This document shows, piece by piece, positions 8,180-16,274 of a stretch of 64,000 nucleotides of DNA. A program made the position numbers and the translations under genes. Under the pieces are notes generated by a model, which made no database searches, was not told where the DNA came from, and worked only from the letters and a program-made list of their open reading frames with translations. Each line of letters opens with the position of its first letter. The first letter of the stretch is position 1. This stretch comes from Paraburkholderia fynbosensis (lineage in GTDB: Bacteria; Pseudomonadota; Gammaproteobacteria; Burkholderiales; Burkholderiaceae): positions 1-64,000 of the forward strand of contig NZ_CADIKI010000007.1 in the NCBI RefSeq assembly GCF_902859935.1. Reading direction: 5' to 3'.

Positions 8180-8440
8180 TTACTCCAGTATTCGGTCGTG
8201 CAGATCCTTCAATATCAGTTCCCGCACATACTGCGCGCCTGTAAGCCGCAGATCGGCTGCGCGGCGTTTCACCCGTTCATGAAAGTCCGGCGTTAGGTCG
8301 ATGTTCAAGCGCACCGGCTTTAGAGCCCGCGACGGCTGTTGTGAGTGAACCAATCCGGCATCGTTGGAAAATTCCTCTGGGCTGTTCGGACGCAGTTCTG
8401 GCCGGGCGGTGTGTGGTTGAAGTTTGAATTTGCTCGTCAT
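8180..8440 (-). CDS. Ribbon-helix-helix DNA-binding protein, probable ParA partner
   Basis: An 86-residue protein. The first 40 residues are polar and probably flexible. Residues about 43-82 form a ribbon-helix-helix domain: strand RLNIDLT, then FHERVKRRAADLRL, then GAQYVRELILKDL. A flexible N-terminal tail followed by an RHH fold is the layout of ParG-type centromere proteins, whose tail acts on the ParF/ParA ATPase. It is 11 bp downstream of the ParA gene on the same strand, which supports a partition or stability role for the island. It could also act as a transcription repressor of the operon. Confidence 0.7.
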   Translation of the reverse strand: MTSKFKLQPHTARPELRPNSPEEFSNDAGLVHSQQPSRALKPVRLNIDLTPDFHERVKRRAADLRLTGAQYVRELILKDLHDRILE

Positions 8441-8451
8441 AACGCATTCGG

Positions 8452-9090
8452 TCAGTTGAGTTCGAAGAATTCCTGCGCCAGAAGCTGGATTTCCGCACGT
8501 GCTTGGCTGTTGTCGAGTTCGATGACGCCCTTGCCCGCAAGAAGGGCATCGCGATAGACCTTGCGATCGCGAATAATCGTATCGGCCAGTTCAAGCTGGT
8601 CGAATTCGGCTAGTAGCTCTCGCGCGTCCTCGACCTCACGAATTACGGGGTTGGTCGGCGCGATTGAGAGGAGCGCCACCGCCTTCAGTTCGGGATTAAG
8701 TCCGCGTGCCAGGCCTATCAGTTCGTTAACCTTCGAGAACGTCTCTAGGTCGGCTTGACTGGCCTTGGTCGGAACCAGCAGCAGATTCGCGACGGCCATT
8801 GCGGAGCGCATTTCGCGCGAATCGCGACCGCCGGCATCAACGACGACCACCTGATAGCGATGCACGAGGTCGCGCAGCGTCGAGGCGACGTCGCCCGTAC
8901 GCTGAACGCATGGCACGGGTGGCGTGATGCCAGCCTCGTCACGCCGCTCAACGAATCGGGCCGCCGTGGCCTGTCCGTCAGTGTCCAGGAGGACCACATC
9001 CACGCCCCTATGGGCGAGATGCACGGACAGATTCGTGGCAATTGTCGACTTGCCCACCCCGCCTTTTTCTGCCGCGATCAGCAGGATCAT
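8452..9090 (-). CDS. ParA/ParF-family ATPase of the island
   Basis: A 212-residue MinD/ParA-type ATPase. It opens MILLIAAEKGGVGKST, the deviant Walker A motif with two lysines, and has LLDTDGQATAARF (Walker A') and VVVDAGGRD (Walker B region). It lacks the N-terminal DNA-binding domain of long ParA proteins, so it is the short ParF type that works with small RHH partners. The start at 9090 is favoured by a purine-rich GGGGGAGG site; an ATG at 9108 is also open. It is separate from the chromosomal parA at 50732-51523 and lies 1 kb from the integrase. Its likely role is to keep the excised element during cell division. Confidence 0.85.
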   Translation of the reverse strand: MILLIAAEKGGVGKSTIATNLSVHLAHRGVDVVLLDTDGQATAARFVERRDEAGITPPVPCVQRTGDVASTLRDLVHRYQVVVVDAGGRDSREMRSAMAVANLLLVPTKASQADLETFSKVNELIGLARGLNPELKAVALLSIAPTNPVIREVEDARELLAEFDQLELADTIIRDRKVYRDALLAGKGVIELDNSQARAEIQLLAQEFFELN

Positions 9091-9107
9091 TGCCCCTCCC
9101 CCTTGCA

Positions 9108-9189
9108 TGAGTTGATTGACTCACCTCACCTTTGCGCGATATCGCTGCGGGATGAGTCACGCGTCTCTGAGTTGAGTTACGTTGAGCAA
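9108..9189. promoter_or_regulatory. Iterated TGAGT sites upstream of island parA
   Basis: The motif TGAGT occurs at 9108, 9153, 9168 and 9173, and ACTCA at 9119-9123. This gives one TGAGT-N6-ACTCA palindrome (9108-9123) and a cluster of half sites within 80 bp. They lie directly upstream of parA and match the palindrome at 8149-8168. This suggests a partition locus and/or an operator. Confidence 0.45.
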
Positions 9190-9220
9190 ATCCTATGTTC
9201 CGGCGCATAGCGCCGTACAG

Positions 9221-9239
9221 GGCGCATAAGGTGGGGTTT
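9221..9239. repeat. Direct repeat, copy 1, downstream of integrase gene
   Basis: A 19-bp sequence starting GGCGCATA and ending GTGGGGTTT matches 10392-10410 at 17 of 19 positions in the same orientation. The two copies bracket the integrase gene. They may be arm-type binding sites for the integrase or an accessory protein. Confidence 0.5.
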
Positions 9240-9276
9240 TGATTCCAGTCCGAGCGCGCGAATTAGCGCAGAACTG

Positions 9277-10320
9277 TCAGCCCAACTTTTTCGCTAGATC
9301 TGTGGCGCGCGGGTGGTAATACCGCTTCAGCATCTGGACGGTCTTGTGGCCGGTGACCGAGGACAACTCCAAGACGTTTTCGAGTCGTTCCGAGATGCGG
9401 GACGTCGCCTCGTGGCGTAGATCGTGAAAGTGCAAATCCTCAATGCCGGCACGTTTGCATGCGCGCATGAACACCCGCTTCAGTGCCTCGCCCGTCGTGG
9501 GAAATACAAGGCCGCTCTCGTGTCGGGGCAGATTCCTGAGGATTTCGACTGCGCGGGTCGAAAGCGGCACATCTCGCGTTTCGCCATTTTTGGTGTCGTG
9601 GAGACGTACGAAACGCTCGTTTAGAAAGACGTCAGTCCAGCGAAGCGAGAGGATCTCCCCCCGGCGCATCGCTGTCTCAATTGCGAGCATGACGATAGGT
9701 CTGACCAACGCATTGCGGCATCCATCTGCGAATCGACCATGGGCGTCGCGCTGGATGGATTCCAGCGTTTCCAGCGCTGCAAGGATGCGTTGCTCCTCTC
9801 CAGCCAACAGCCGACGGGTACGGGCACGGTTTTCCCGTGGGCGACGAATGATGGAGACCGGATTAACATCCAGGTGCACGCCCCATTCTTTCCGGGCCAC
9901 ATTCAACACGTGGCTCAGTAACGTCAGCTCCCGGTTAACGGTCGATCCTGTAACCGGACGATGCTTCGCGTCACCCTTGAGCCGCCGATCTCGGTAGTCG
10001 GCAAAGACCTTGCCGCTAAGCGCCGCTACCTTGTATTGGGCGATCGGGTCCCGACAGACTTTTCTAATTCGTAAGATTTCGTCCGCGCCACCCTTCTTCA
10101 GAGGCGAGACCTCTTCGGCATAGCGCCGCAGCAGGTCTTCAAACGTGTTGCGCTCGGCTTCAGTGCGATCGACGAAGACTCCGCGATCCATTTCCGATTC
10201 GATACGGCGAGCCCATGCTTCCGCTTCGGCTTTCGTATCGAAGGTACTCCATAGGGACGGAAAGCCCACGCGTCGAATCTCGACTCGCCAGTAGTTGCCC
10301 CGTTTCCAGATTCCTGCCAT
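9277..10320 (-). CDS. Tyrosine-type site-specific integrase of the island
   Basis: A 347-residue phage-type integrase. The N-terminal arm-binding region begins MAGIWKRGNYWRVEIRRVG, followed by a core-binding SAM-like domain. The catalytic domain carries the first active-site arginine in AMRRGEILSLRWTDV, the H-x-x-R box in FHDLRHEATSR, and the nucleophile tyrosine in VQMLKRYYHP near the C-terminus. The start at 10320 is preceded by TGGAGCAGAG; an ATG-like start at 10335 is possible. The gene lies 182 bp from the tRNA-Arg 3' end and reads away from it. It should catalyse integration into, and excision from, that tRNA. Confidence 0.92.
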   Translation of the reverse strand: MAGIWKRGNYWRVEIRRVGFPSLWSTFDTKAEAEAWARRIESEMDRGVFVDRTEAERNTFEDLLRRYAEEVSPLKKGGADEILRIRKVCRDPIAQYKVAALSGKVFADYRDRRLKGDAKHRPVTGSTVNRELTLLSHVLNVARKEWGVHLDVNPVSIIRRPRENRARTRRLLAGEEQRILAALETLESIQRDAHGRFADGCRNALVRPIVMLAIETAMRRGEILSLRWTDVFLNERFVRLHDTKNGETRDVPLSTRAVEILRNLPRHESGLVFPTTGEALKRVFMRACKRAGIEDLHFHDLRHEATSRISERLENVLELSSVTGHKTVQMLKRYYHPRATDLAKKLG

Positions 10321-10391
10321 CTCTGCTCCAGACATTGAGTAATTCTTGTTGCGTCTGGACTATTCTCAACTCCGCCACTTTTCCGCCAAAT

Positions 10392-10410
10392 GGCGCATAG
10401 AGTGGGGTTT
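10392..10410. repeat. Direct repeat, copy 2, upstream of integrase gene
   Basis: Partner of 9221-9239, in the same orientation with 17 of 19 bases identical. It lies about 70 bp upstream of the integrase start and 93 bp from the tRNA end, where recombinase arm sites are often found. Confidence 0.5.
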
Positions 10411-10428
10411 CCGGCGGCGCTCGAAATG

Positions 10429-10461
10429 AAAAAAGGCCCCCGGCATTTGCCTTAGGGCCTT
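10429..10461 (-). terminator. Terminator downstream of tRNA-Arg
   Basis: On the minus strand arms 10455-10461 and 10433-10439 pair (AAGGCCC/GGGCCTT). An inner GGC-ATTT-GCC stem and a T run at 10429-10434 follow. It lies about 40 bp past the tRNA 3' end. Confidence 0.7.
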
Positions 10462-10502
10462 GATTTTCCTAGGTTTCGTCCACCTAGCATCATTTCGAAT
10501 CT

Positions 10503-10578
10503 TGGCGCGCCCGGCTGGGATCGAACCAGCAACCCCTGCCTTCGGAGGGCAGTACTCTATCCATTGAGCTACGGGCGC
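10503..10578 (-). tRNA. tRNA-Arg, anticodon CCG
   Basis: The minus strand folds as a full cloverleaf. The acceptor arm is GCGCCCG (10572-10578) paired with CGGGCGC (10507-10513), the discriminator is G, and CCA is encoded at 10503-10505. The anticodon stem CTGCC/GGCAG holds loop CTCCGAA, so the anticodon is CCG (reads CGG, arginine). The T loop is GGTTCGATCC. The gene is intact although the island adjoins its 3' end, meaning the integration rebuilt the 3' part. Confidence 0.95.
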
Positions 10579-10773
10579 TTCAACACGACAGCGCGGCAAC
10601 CAGAAAGGACGCGACGCCAAAGCGAGACCGCAAGGATACCCGGTTTCGGCCACACCGTCCATCGGACGGCCGATATGGCAGCATTAGGCGCGTTTCTGCT
10701 ACTCCCGTGCGCTCCGGGTAAACGCCTGCTGAACACTCCGCCGCCGCCCTCGCCGCTGCCGAAATCTTGCGTC

Positions 10774-10779
10774 TATAAT
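10774..10779 (+). promoter_or_regulatory. -10 element of the cytochrome c gene
   Basis: A perfect TATAAT stands about 75 bp upstream of the cytochrome start at 10854. No good -35 is seen at the right distance. Its position argues against a translation start before about 10790. Confidence 0.5.
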
Positions 10780-10853
10780 CGTCCGTGGCTGATATAGAAC
10801 AAGAAGTTGCCGTCACGCTGTACCGCTCACATACCCACGGAGACGAGACAAGC

Positions 10854-11750
10854 ATGAGCGAAGCACCCCACGGAGCCCCGATCAAAACCCCAGCGCAACT
10901 TGTCGCCGCGATTATCGCCGGGTTTGCTGTGCCGATCGTTATCATCGTTCTGCTGGCGTTTTATGTCGATAATTCGACACGCACCGGCGCCGGCACGGAC
11001 TCTCTCTCCGAAGCCGAAGTCACCGCCCGCATCAAGCCACTAGCCCAGGTCGAAATTCGCGATGCCAACGCGCCGCGCGTCTACAAGAGCGGCGAAGAGG
11101 TCTACAAGGCCGTTTGCTCCGCATGTCACGCGTCGGGCACGGCAGGCGCGCCGAAATTCACCAATACCGCCGACTGGGCGCCGCGCATCGCGCAGGGCTT
11201 CGACACGCTCTGGCACACGGCGCTCGCGGGCAAGGGCGCGATGCCCCCGCGCGGCGGCACCAGCCCGGACGACTACTCTGACTTCGAAATCGCCCGCGCG
11301 GTGGCCTACATGGCGAACAACTCCGGCGCGAGCTTCCCCGAACCGGCGCAGCCGGCCGCAGGTGCGGCGGCGGCCTCCGGTGCGGTCGCGCCGGCGGGCG
11401 CTTCGGACGCGGGTGCGGCTCAGGCACAAGCCGCCGCAGCCATGGCCGCGATGGCAAGTGTCCCGCAAGCCGCAGCGCCGGCAGCCGGTGCTGCCCAAAG
11501 CGCAGACGCGTCGCAAGCCGGCAAGGCGTTGTACCAGCAGGTCTGTCAGGCGTGTCACGCAGCGGGCGTGCTGAACGCACCGAAATTCGGCGACAAGGAA
11601 GCTTGGGCGCCGCGCCTGAAGGAGCCGATGGACACGGTCTACAACTACGCGCTGCACGGCAAGGGCGCGATGCCGCCGAAGGGCGGGTCGAGCGCGTCGG
11701 ATGCCGATGTGAAGGCCGCCGTCGACTACATGGTCAGCGCGGTGAAGTAA
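10854..11750 (+). CDS. Membrane-anchored two-haem cytochrome c (cytochrome c5 type)
   Basis: A 298-residue protein. Residues 15-38 are a single membrane anchor or uncleaved signal. Two homologous cytochrome c domains follow. The first has CSACH (Cys88, Cys91, His92) and the second CQACH (Cys231, Cys234, His235). Each ends with GKGAMPP, whose Met is the probable sixth haem ligand. An Ala/Pro-rich linker of about 60 residues joins them. The repeated AWAPR/DWAPR segment shows an internal duplication. It probably carries electrons in the periplasm to a terminal oxidase or other acceptor. The ATG at 10854 has GGAG upstream and lies after a good -10; a GTG at 10785 is unlikely. Confidence 0.9.
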   Translation: MSEAPHGAPIKTPAQLVAAIIAGFAVPIVIIVLLAFYVDNSTRTGAGTDSLSEAEVTARIKPLAQVEIRDANAPRVYKSGEEVYKAVCSACHASGTAGAPKFTNTADWAPRIAQGFDTLWHTALAGKGAMPPRGGTSPDDYSDFEIARAVAYMANNSGASFPEPAQPAAGAAAASGAVAPAGASDAGAAQAQAAAAMAAMASVPQAAAPAAGAAQSADASQAGKALYQQVCQACHAAGVLNAPKFGDKEAWAPRLKEPMDTVYNYALHGKGAMPPKGGSSASDADVKAAVDYMVSAVK

Positions 11751-11793
11751 GGCTTTCGACAGAACGCGCTGCGTGTGCTTGGCGCGCGAAAGG

Positions 11794-11834
11794 AAAATCC
11801 CTGCATGCGGTGACGCGATGCAGGGATTTTTTTA
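11794..11834 (+). terminator. Terminator of the cytochrome c gene
   Basis: The arms are AAAATCCCTGCAT and its complement, about 13 bp, with an 11-nt loop and a T7 run. It lies 44 bp after the stop. Confidence 0.9.
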
Positions 11835-12047
11835 TGCGCGATGCGTTTATGCGTCAGGCCCGATGGTGCATGTCGGGGGCGCACGCGCGACGGCTGAAAG
11901 CAACGCGTCCTGAACAAAGACTCATCGCGGCGCGGTGTCTCGCCAACGAACGAGCGGACTGACAAACGGCGCAAACAGAGCAACCCGCAGCGTGCCCGGA
12001 ACAAGCGCTTGAGACAGGCACCCGCACCAGGCGTCCACCCCACTTGC

Positions 12048-14138
12048 TCAAGGCTTCTGCAACAACGCCTTCAAACTCGCGAGCCGGTCTTTCGGCGACA
12101 TCGGCGCTTCTTCCGGCGTCGGCGGCGGCGCATCGTCGAGCAGCATTTCGGGGATGAAGCGCGACGGCTCGCACACCACCGTCTCCCGTGCGCGCTTGCG
12201 CTTCTTGCACCAGTTCAGATGCAAACTGCGCTGCGCCCGCGTAATCGCGACGTACATCAGCCGGCGCTCTTCCTCGATGCGCGCGTCGTCGATCGGTTCG
12301 TCGTCGGGGCCGCCGCGATGCGGCATGATGCCTTCCTCGACGCCTACCAGAAACACGTGCGGATACTCGAGCCCCTTCGACGCGTGCACTGTCGACAGCC
12401 GCACTGCATCCGGATCTTCCTCGCGGCCTTCGAGCATCGACATCAGCGCGACGGTCTGGATCAGGCCCAGCAGATTCTTGCCAGTGTCGCCGAAACCGTC
12501 GGCGGTGTCGTAACCGGTCGCTTCATTGTTGGCGGCGCTTTCGGGCTCGGCCTTGGTGCCTTTGCGCTTGAGCCACTCCATGAACTCCAGCACGTTCTGC
12601 CATTTGGCCTGCGCCTGACGTTCGTCGAATGCGTCGTACAGATACGCTTCGTAGTGGATCGCGTCCATCAGTTCGTCGAGCAGCGTGCCGGCCGCATCTT
12701 TCTCGGCGCGATCGGTGAGGCGCTGCATGAAGTCGCAGAACACGCGCATCGGTTCGATCTGGCGCGGCGACAGACGCGCCTCGATGCCGCCCATGTACAC
12801 CGCCTCGAACAGCGAGACCTTCGCCTGGCCTGCGAACGAGCCGAGCGCTTCGAGCGTCGTATTGCCGACGCCGCGGCGCGGCGTGGTGATCGCGCGGATG
12901 AACGCGGGGTCGTCGTTCGCGTTGGCGATCAGACGCAGATACGCGCAGATGTCCTTGATCTCGGCCTTGTCGAAGAACGACTGCCCGCCGGACAGCACAT
13001 ACGGAATCCGCTCGCGACGCAGCACCTGTTCGAAGATGCGCGCCTGGAAATTGCCGCGATACAGGATCGCGTAATCGCGGAAATTCGCGCGCCGCTCGAA
13101 CTTGTGCGCGGACAGCCGGAACACCACGGACTCGGCCTCATGCTCTTCGTCGTTGCAACCCGTGACGGTGATCGTGTCGCCCATGCCGTGCTCCGACCAC
13201 AGCTTCTTTTCGAACAGCTTCGGATTGTTTGCGATCACGTTGTTCGCGGCGGTCAGAATGCGCACCGTCGAGCGATAATTCTGTTCCAGCTTGATCAGAT
13301 GCAGCTTCGGAAAATCCTTGCTGAGCTGGCCGAGATTTTCGAGCGTCGCGCCGCGCCAGCCGTAGATCGCCTGGTCGTCGTCGCCGACCGCCGTGAACGC
13401 CGCGCGCTTGCCCGCGAGGAGCTTCACCAGTTCGTACTGGCACGCGTTGGTGTCCTGGTACTCGTCGATCAGCAAATAGCGCAGCTTGTTCTGCCAACGC
13501 TCGCGCACCTGCTCGTTCTTCGCGAACAGTTCGGCGGGCAGGCGGATCAGATCGTCGAAATCGACCGCCTGATACGCGTGCAGCGTCGCCACGTAGTTGC
13601 GGTAGACGATCGCGGCCTGATGCTCGTCTTCGTTAGCGGCGATCGCAATCGCCTCCTCGGGCATGATCAGGCCGTTCTTCCACAGCGAGATGATCGACTG
13701 GATCTTGCGGATGAAGCCCTTGTCCGTCGAGCCGACCTGCTCCTGAATCATGCCGAAGCAGTCGTCCGAATCCATGATCGAGAACTGCGGCTTCAGCCCG
13801 ACGTGTTCCGCCTCCTGCCGCAGAATCTGCACGCCGAGCGAGTGGAACGTACACACCGTCAACTGATTGACGGGCACCTTGCGGCCTTCCTTGCCGGGCG
13901 TCGTGAGCGTCTTGCCTTCGAGCAGCTTGCCGACGCGCTCGCGCATTTCGGCCGCGGCCTTGTTCGTGAACGTGACGGCGGCGATGTGGCGCGGCTCGAA
14001 GCCTTTGGCTTCAATCAGGTGCGCGATTTTCTGCGTGATCACGCGCGTTTTGCCGCTGCCTGCGCCGGCGAGCACGAGACACGGACCGTCGAGATAACGG
14101 ACCGCTTCATTTTGAGCGGGGTTCAGGCCTGCGGACAT
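12048..14138 (-). CDS. rep: ATP-dependent DNA helicase Rep (UvrD/Rep superfamily 1)
   Basis: A 696-residue superfamily 1A helicase. Motif I is GAGSGKT, Ia is VTFTNKAAAEMRERV, II is LLIDEYQDTN, III is AVGDDDQAIYGWRGA, IV is EQNYRST, V is LSTVHASKGLEYPHVFL and VI is MYVAITRAQRSL. The start MSAGLNPAQNEAVRYLDGP aligns with E. coli Rep, so 14138 is preferred; the frame is open to 14183 and neither start has a clear ribosome site. It unwinds DNA 3' to 5' and helps replication forks pass protein blocks. An acidic Glu/Pro-rich tail precedes the final helix. It appears monocistronic. Confidence 0.9.
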   Translation of the reverse strand: MSAGLNPAQNEAVRYLDGPCLVLAGAGSGKTRVITQKIAHLIEAKGFEPRHIAAVTFTNKAAAEMRERVGKLLEGKTLTTPGKEGRKVPVNQLTVCTFHSLGVQILRQEAEHVGLKPQFSIMDSDDCFGMIQEQVGSTDKGFIRKIQSIISLWKNGLIMPEEAIAIAANEDEHQAAIVYRNYVATLHAYQAVDFDDLIRLPAELFAKNEQVRERWQNKLRYLLIDEYQDTNACQYELVKLLAGKRAAFTAVGDDDQAIYGWRGATLENLGQLSKDFPKLHLIKLEQNYRSTVRILTAANNVIANNPKLFEKKLWSEHGMGDTITVTGCNDEEHEAESVVFRLSAHKFERRANFRDYAILYRGNFQARIFEQVLRRERIPYVLSGGQSFFDKAEIKDICAYLRLIANANDDPAFIRAITTPRRGVGNTTLEALGSFAGQAKVSLFEAVYMGGIEARLSPRQIEPMRVFCDFMQRLTDRAEKDAAGTLLDELMDAIHYEAYLYDAFDERQAQAKWQNVLEFMEWLKRKGTKAEPESAANNEATGYDTADGFGDTGKNLLGLIQTVALMSMLEGREEDPDAVRLSTVHASKGLEYPHVFLVGVEEGIMPHRGGPDDEPIDDARIEEERRLMYVAITRAQRSLHLNWCKKRKRARETVVCEPSRFIPEMLLDDAPPPTPEEAPMSPKDRLASLKALLQKP

Positions 14139-14507
14139 CGTCTGTGGATGGGTGATGCGGTTAAGAGCGGTGGTCGAGGGCATGTCGGCGTGAAATCGCC
14201 GGCTGGAGGCCCGGGGGCATGCTGCACGGCAGCGTCGGCTGGAACGGGCGCCGGCAGGGTGCGAGGGTGTTCCGGTCCGGCGCGATGCCGCGCGAGAGGA
14301 GCGATGTTAACACGGATACCTGCCATGGACGCCGCGCCGGATACCCCGGCGGCCAGCCGTGACCGACACCCGGGCCGGGCCCAAGCGGTTCCCGCCGTAT
14401 CACCGCGACGATGCTGCCGGTCCGCCTCCAGGACATGCCACAATTACGGTGTTGCGCGCCGTCGCCGCGGTGGCAAAGCGGCGCGCCGTTTTTGCAGGAA
14501 GACACGC
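14139..14507. other. Divergent intergenic region with a leader hairpin
   Basis: This region separates rep from the oxidoreductase gene. Arms 14454-14461 and 14479-14486 (GCGCGCCG/CGGCGCGC) form a GC-rich stem followed by T5 at 14489-14493. The hairpin ends 15 bp before the oxidoreductase start. Nothing else is recognised. Confidence 0.45.
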
Positions 14508-15557
14508 ATGCCCGGATCGCTAAACATTGGATTGATGGGTTACGGTTTTGCTGGCGCGACCTTTCATGCGCCGGTAATCGCGCATTGCGGACGCGCGAGC
14601 GTCGCCGCCATCGCGACGAGCCAGCCCGAACGCGCGCAGGCCGACTATCCGCACGCGAAAGTCGTGGCCGACCTCGATGCGCTGCTGGCGCTCGACGACA
14701 TCGACTGCGTCGTCATCGCCACGCCCAACGACACGCACTTCGACCTCGCGCGCCGCACCCTGGAAGCCGGCAAGCATGTGGTGGTCGACAAGCCGGTCAC
14801 GCTGAGCGCCGCCGACGCCCACACGCTGGCCAACATCGCGCTCGCGCGGGGCAAGCTGTTCATGCCGTTCCACAACCGTCGCTGGGACGGCGATTTTCTG
14901 ACCGTGCGCGATCTGCTCGCCCGCGTGGAACTGGGGCGCGTCACGCAGTTCGAATCGCACTTCGATCGCTTCCGGCCGGGCGTGCGACAACGCTGGCGCG
15001 AAGAGGTGTCGCGCGGCGGCGGCTTGCTGTTCGATCTCGGGCCGCATCTGATCGACCAGGCATTGGCGCTGTTCGGCGCTCCGCAGACGGTCTCGGCGAC
15101 GGTGCGCACGCATCGCGACCAGGCGAGCGCGCCGGACTACGTGCACATTCAGCTCGGCTACGGCGAGTTCGAGGTGGTGCTGCACGCGAGCGCGCTGACC
15201 GCGCTGGCCGCGCCGCGCTTTGCGATCCACGGCACGCGCGGCAGCTATGTGAAACACGGGCTCGACACGCAGGAAGACCAGCTGAAAGCAGGCTTGCGGC
15301 CCGGCGACGAAGGGTTCGGCGCCGGCAATACCGCGGGCTTGCTGCGCGTGCAGGAAGGCGATCAGGAAGTCGAGCGCCAAGCGCCGACCCGCAATGGAGA
15401 CTACGCCGGGTTCTATATCGCGGTGGCGGACGCCATCCAAAACGGTGTTGCATTCCCTGTCACGGCTCAGGATGCGGTCGACGTGATGACCATCATCGAG
15501 CTTGCCGCGCGCAGCTCGGAAGAAGGCGTGCGCTTGCCGTTCGCGCGCATTCGCTGA
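14508..15557 (+). CDS. Gfo/Idh/MocA-family oxidoreductase
   Basis: A 349-residue protein. The N-terminal Rossmann fold has LNIGLMGYGFAGATFHAP. A DCVVIATPNDTHFDLA strand-loop and HVVVDKPVTLSAADA follow; the lysine in DKP is the conserved catalytic-site residue (usually EKP). The C-terminal domain contains GGGLLFDLGPHLIDQALALFG, typical of the family. It resembles YdgJ/YhhX-like members, which act on sugars or inositols with NAD(P); the substrate is not deducible. AGGAAG precedes the start. It is isolated, reading away from rep. Confidence 0.88.
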   Translation: MPGSLNIGLMGYGFAGATFHAPVIAHCGRASVAAIATSQPERAQADYPHAKVVADLDALLALDDIDCVVIATPNDTHFDLARRTLEAGKHVVVDKPVTLSAADAHTLANIALARGKLFMPFHNRRWDGDFLTVRDLLARVELGRVTQFESHFDRFRPGVRQRWREEVSRGGGLLFDLGPHLIDQALALFGAPQTVSATVRTHRDQASAPDYVHIQLGYGEFEVVLHASALTALAAPRFAIHGTRGSYVKHGLDTQEDQLKAGLRPGDEGFGAGNTAGLLRVQEGDQEVERQAPTRNGDYAGFYIAVADAIQNGVAFPVTAQDAVDVMTIIELAARSSEEGVRLPFARIR

Positions 15558-15749
15558 GCCGCTCGAGCGCGCGGCACGACGCCTTGTGTACCTAAAACCG
15601 CACGAGCCGCCGGCTCGCGCGGGCAGAAACCCGACGCCTCCGAAAGGAACATAACGTTACAACTCTGCCCGCTCGCCGGTCAGCGCGCGGCCGCGGTCAT
15701 TCGTTGCTACCTGAGTAGCATTCCCACGACAACGACTTCCGGAGAGTCT

Positions 15750-16100
15750 ATGCCTCGTATCACCCGCGCCATTGCAGCAGGCGCCCTGCTCAGTTCTCTC
15801 GCCGCCTGCGTGGTGACTCCGCCGCCCGCGCCGGCGCCACACCCCACCCAGCAGCAGATCGCGGATCAGCGTCTGCGTCAGGTCGAAGGCCGGATCGACA
15901 ATCTCGGCCGCCGCATCGACAAACGGGTGAATCAGGGCGACTATCCGCCGCCGCAGGGCGCATCCCTGCATCATCGGCTGGACGTGATCCGCCGGGAAGC
16001 GCACGACATGGCCGCGCAACATGGCGGCGGCCTCACCGCCGACGAACAGCGCGTGCTGAATCAGGAGCTGGACAACGCGGCTCACGCGATCGGCGAGTAA
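15750..16100 (+). CDS. Small outer-membrane-type lipoprotein of unknown function
   Basis: A 116-residue protein with a lipoprotein signal: MPRITRAIAAGALLSSLAAC, with lipobox LAAC and Cys20 as the lipidated residue. The next residues (VVT) are not an Asp retention signal, so sorting to the outer membrane is expected. After a Pro-rich linker the chain is helical and charged (RQVEGRIDNLGRRIDKRV), which could be a small coiled coil. The gene has its own terminator. No known function. Confidence 0.8.
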   Translation: MPRITRAIAAGALLSSLAACVVTPPPAPAPHPTQQQIADQRLRQVEGRIDNLGRRIDKRVNQGDYPPPQGASLHHRLDVIRREAHDMAAQHGGGLTADEQRVLNQELDNAAHAIGE

Positions 16101-16157
16101 GCGGCGCCGGTTCGGTCATCGAAGCAGCACCCGTCGAAGCAGCGCGTTACGCAGCCC

Positions 16158-16189
16158 AGCGCGGGCAACCCGGCCCGCGCTTTTTTTTT
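16158..16189 (+). terminator. Terminator of the lipoprotein gene
   Basis: Arms AGCGCGGGC (16158-16166) and its complement (16173-16181), with a 6-nt loop, followed by nine T. Confidence 0.92.
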
Positions 16190-16274
16190 CGCCCACGCGT
16201 GCCGCAGCCGCCTCCCTATAGACCGCGGGCCTTTATTTGACAAGCCCCCGGCCGTCGCGTACATTCGCCGCACG

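Larger units (their letters stand above)
1..10502. mobile_element. Integrated genomic island at tRNA-Arg(CCG), right end
   Basis: A tyrosine integrase (9277-10320) lies directly beyond the 3' end of a tRNA-Arg gene (10503-10578). It is followed inward by partition-type genes, a DotA/TraY conjugation protein, small unknown genes, a TetR-controlled cargo block and part of a transposase. To the right of the tRNA the gene content is ordinary Burkholderiales backbone. Integration at the 3' end of a tRNA by an adjacent integrase is the usual arrangement for such islands. No second copy of the tRNA 3' end was seen in 1-10502, so the other end, and any remaining conjugation genes, should lie left of the window. 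The right boundary at the tRNA is inferred, not proven. Confidence 0.8.

Noticed and set aside
12009..14480. Open frame antisense to rep, running into the oxidoreductase frame
   Set aside because: The part before 14508 mirrors rep; only the part from 14508 has family motifs.
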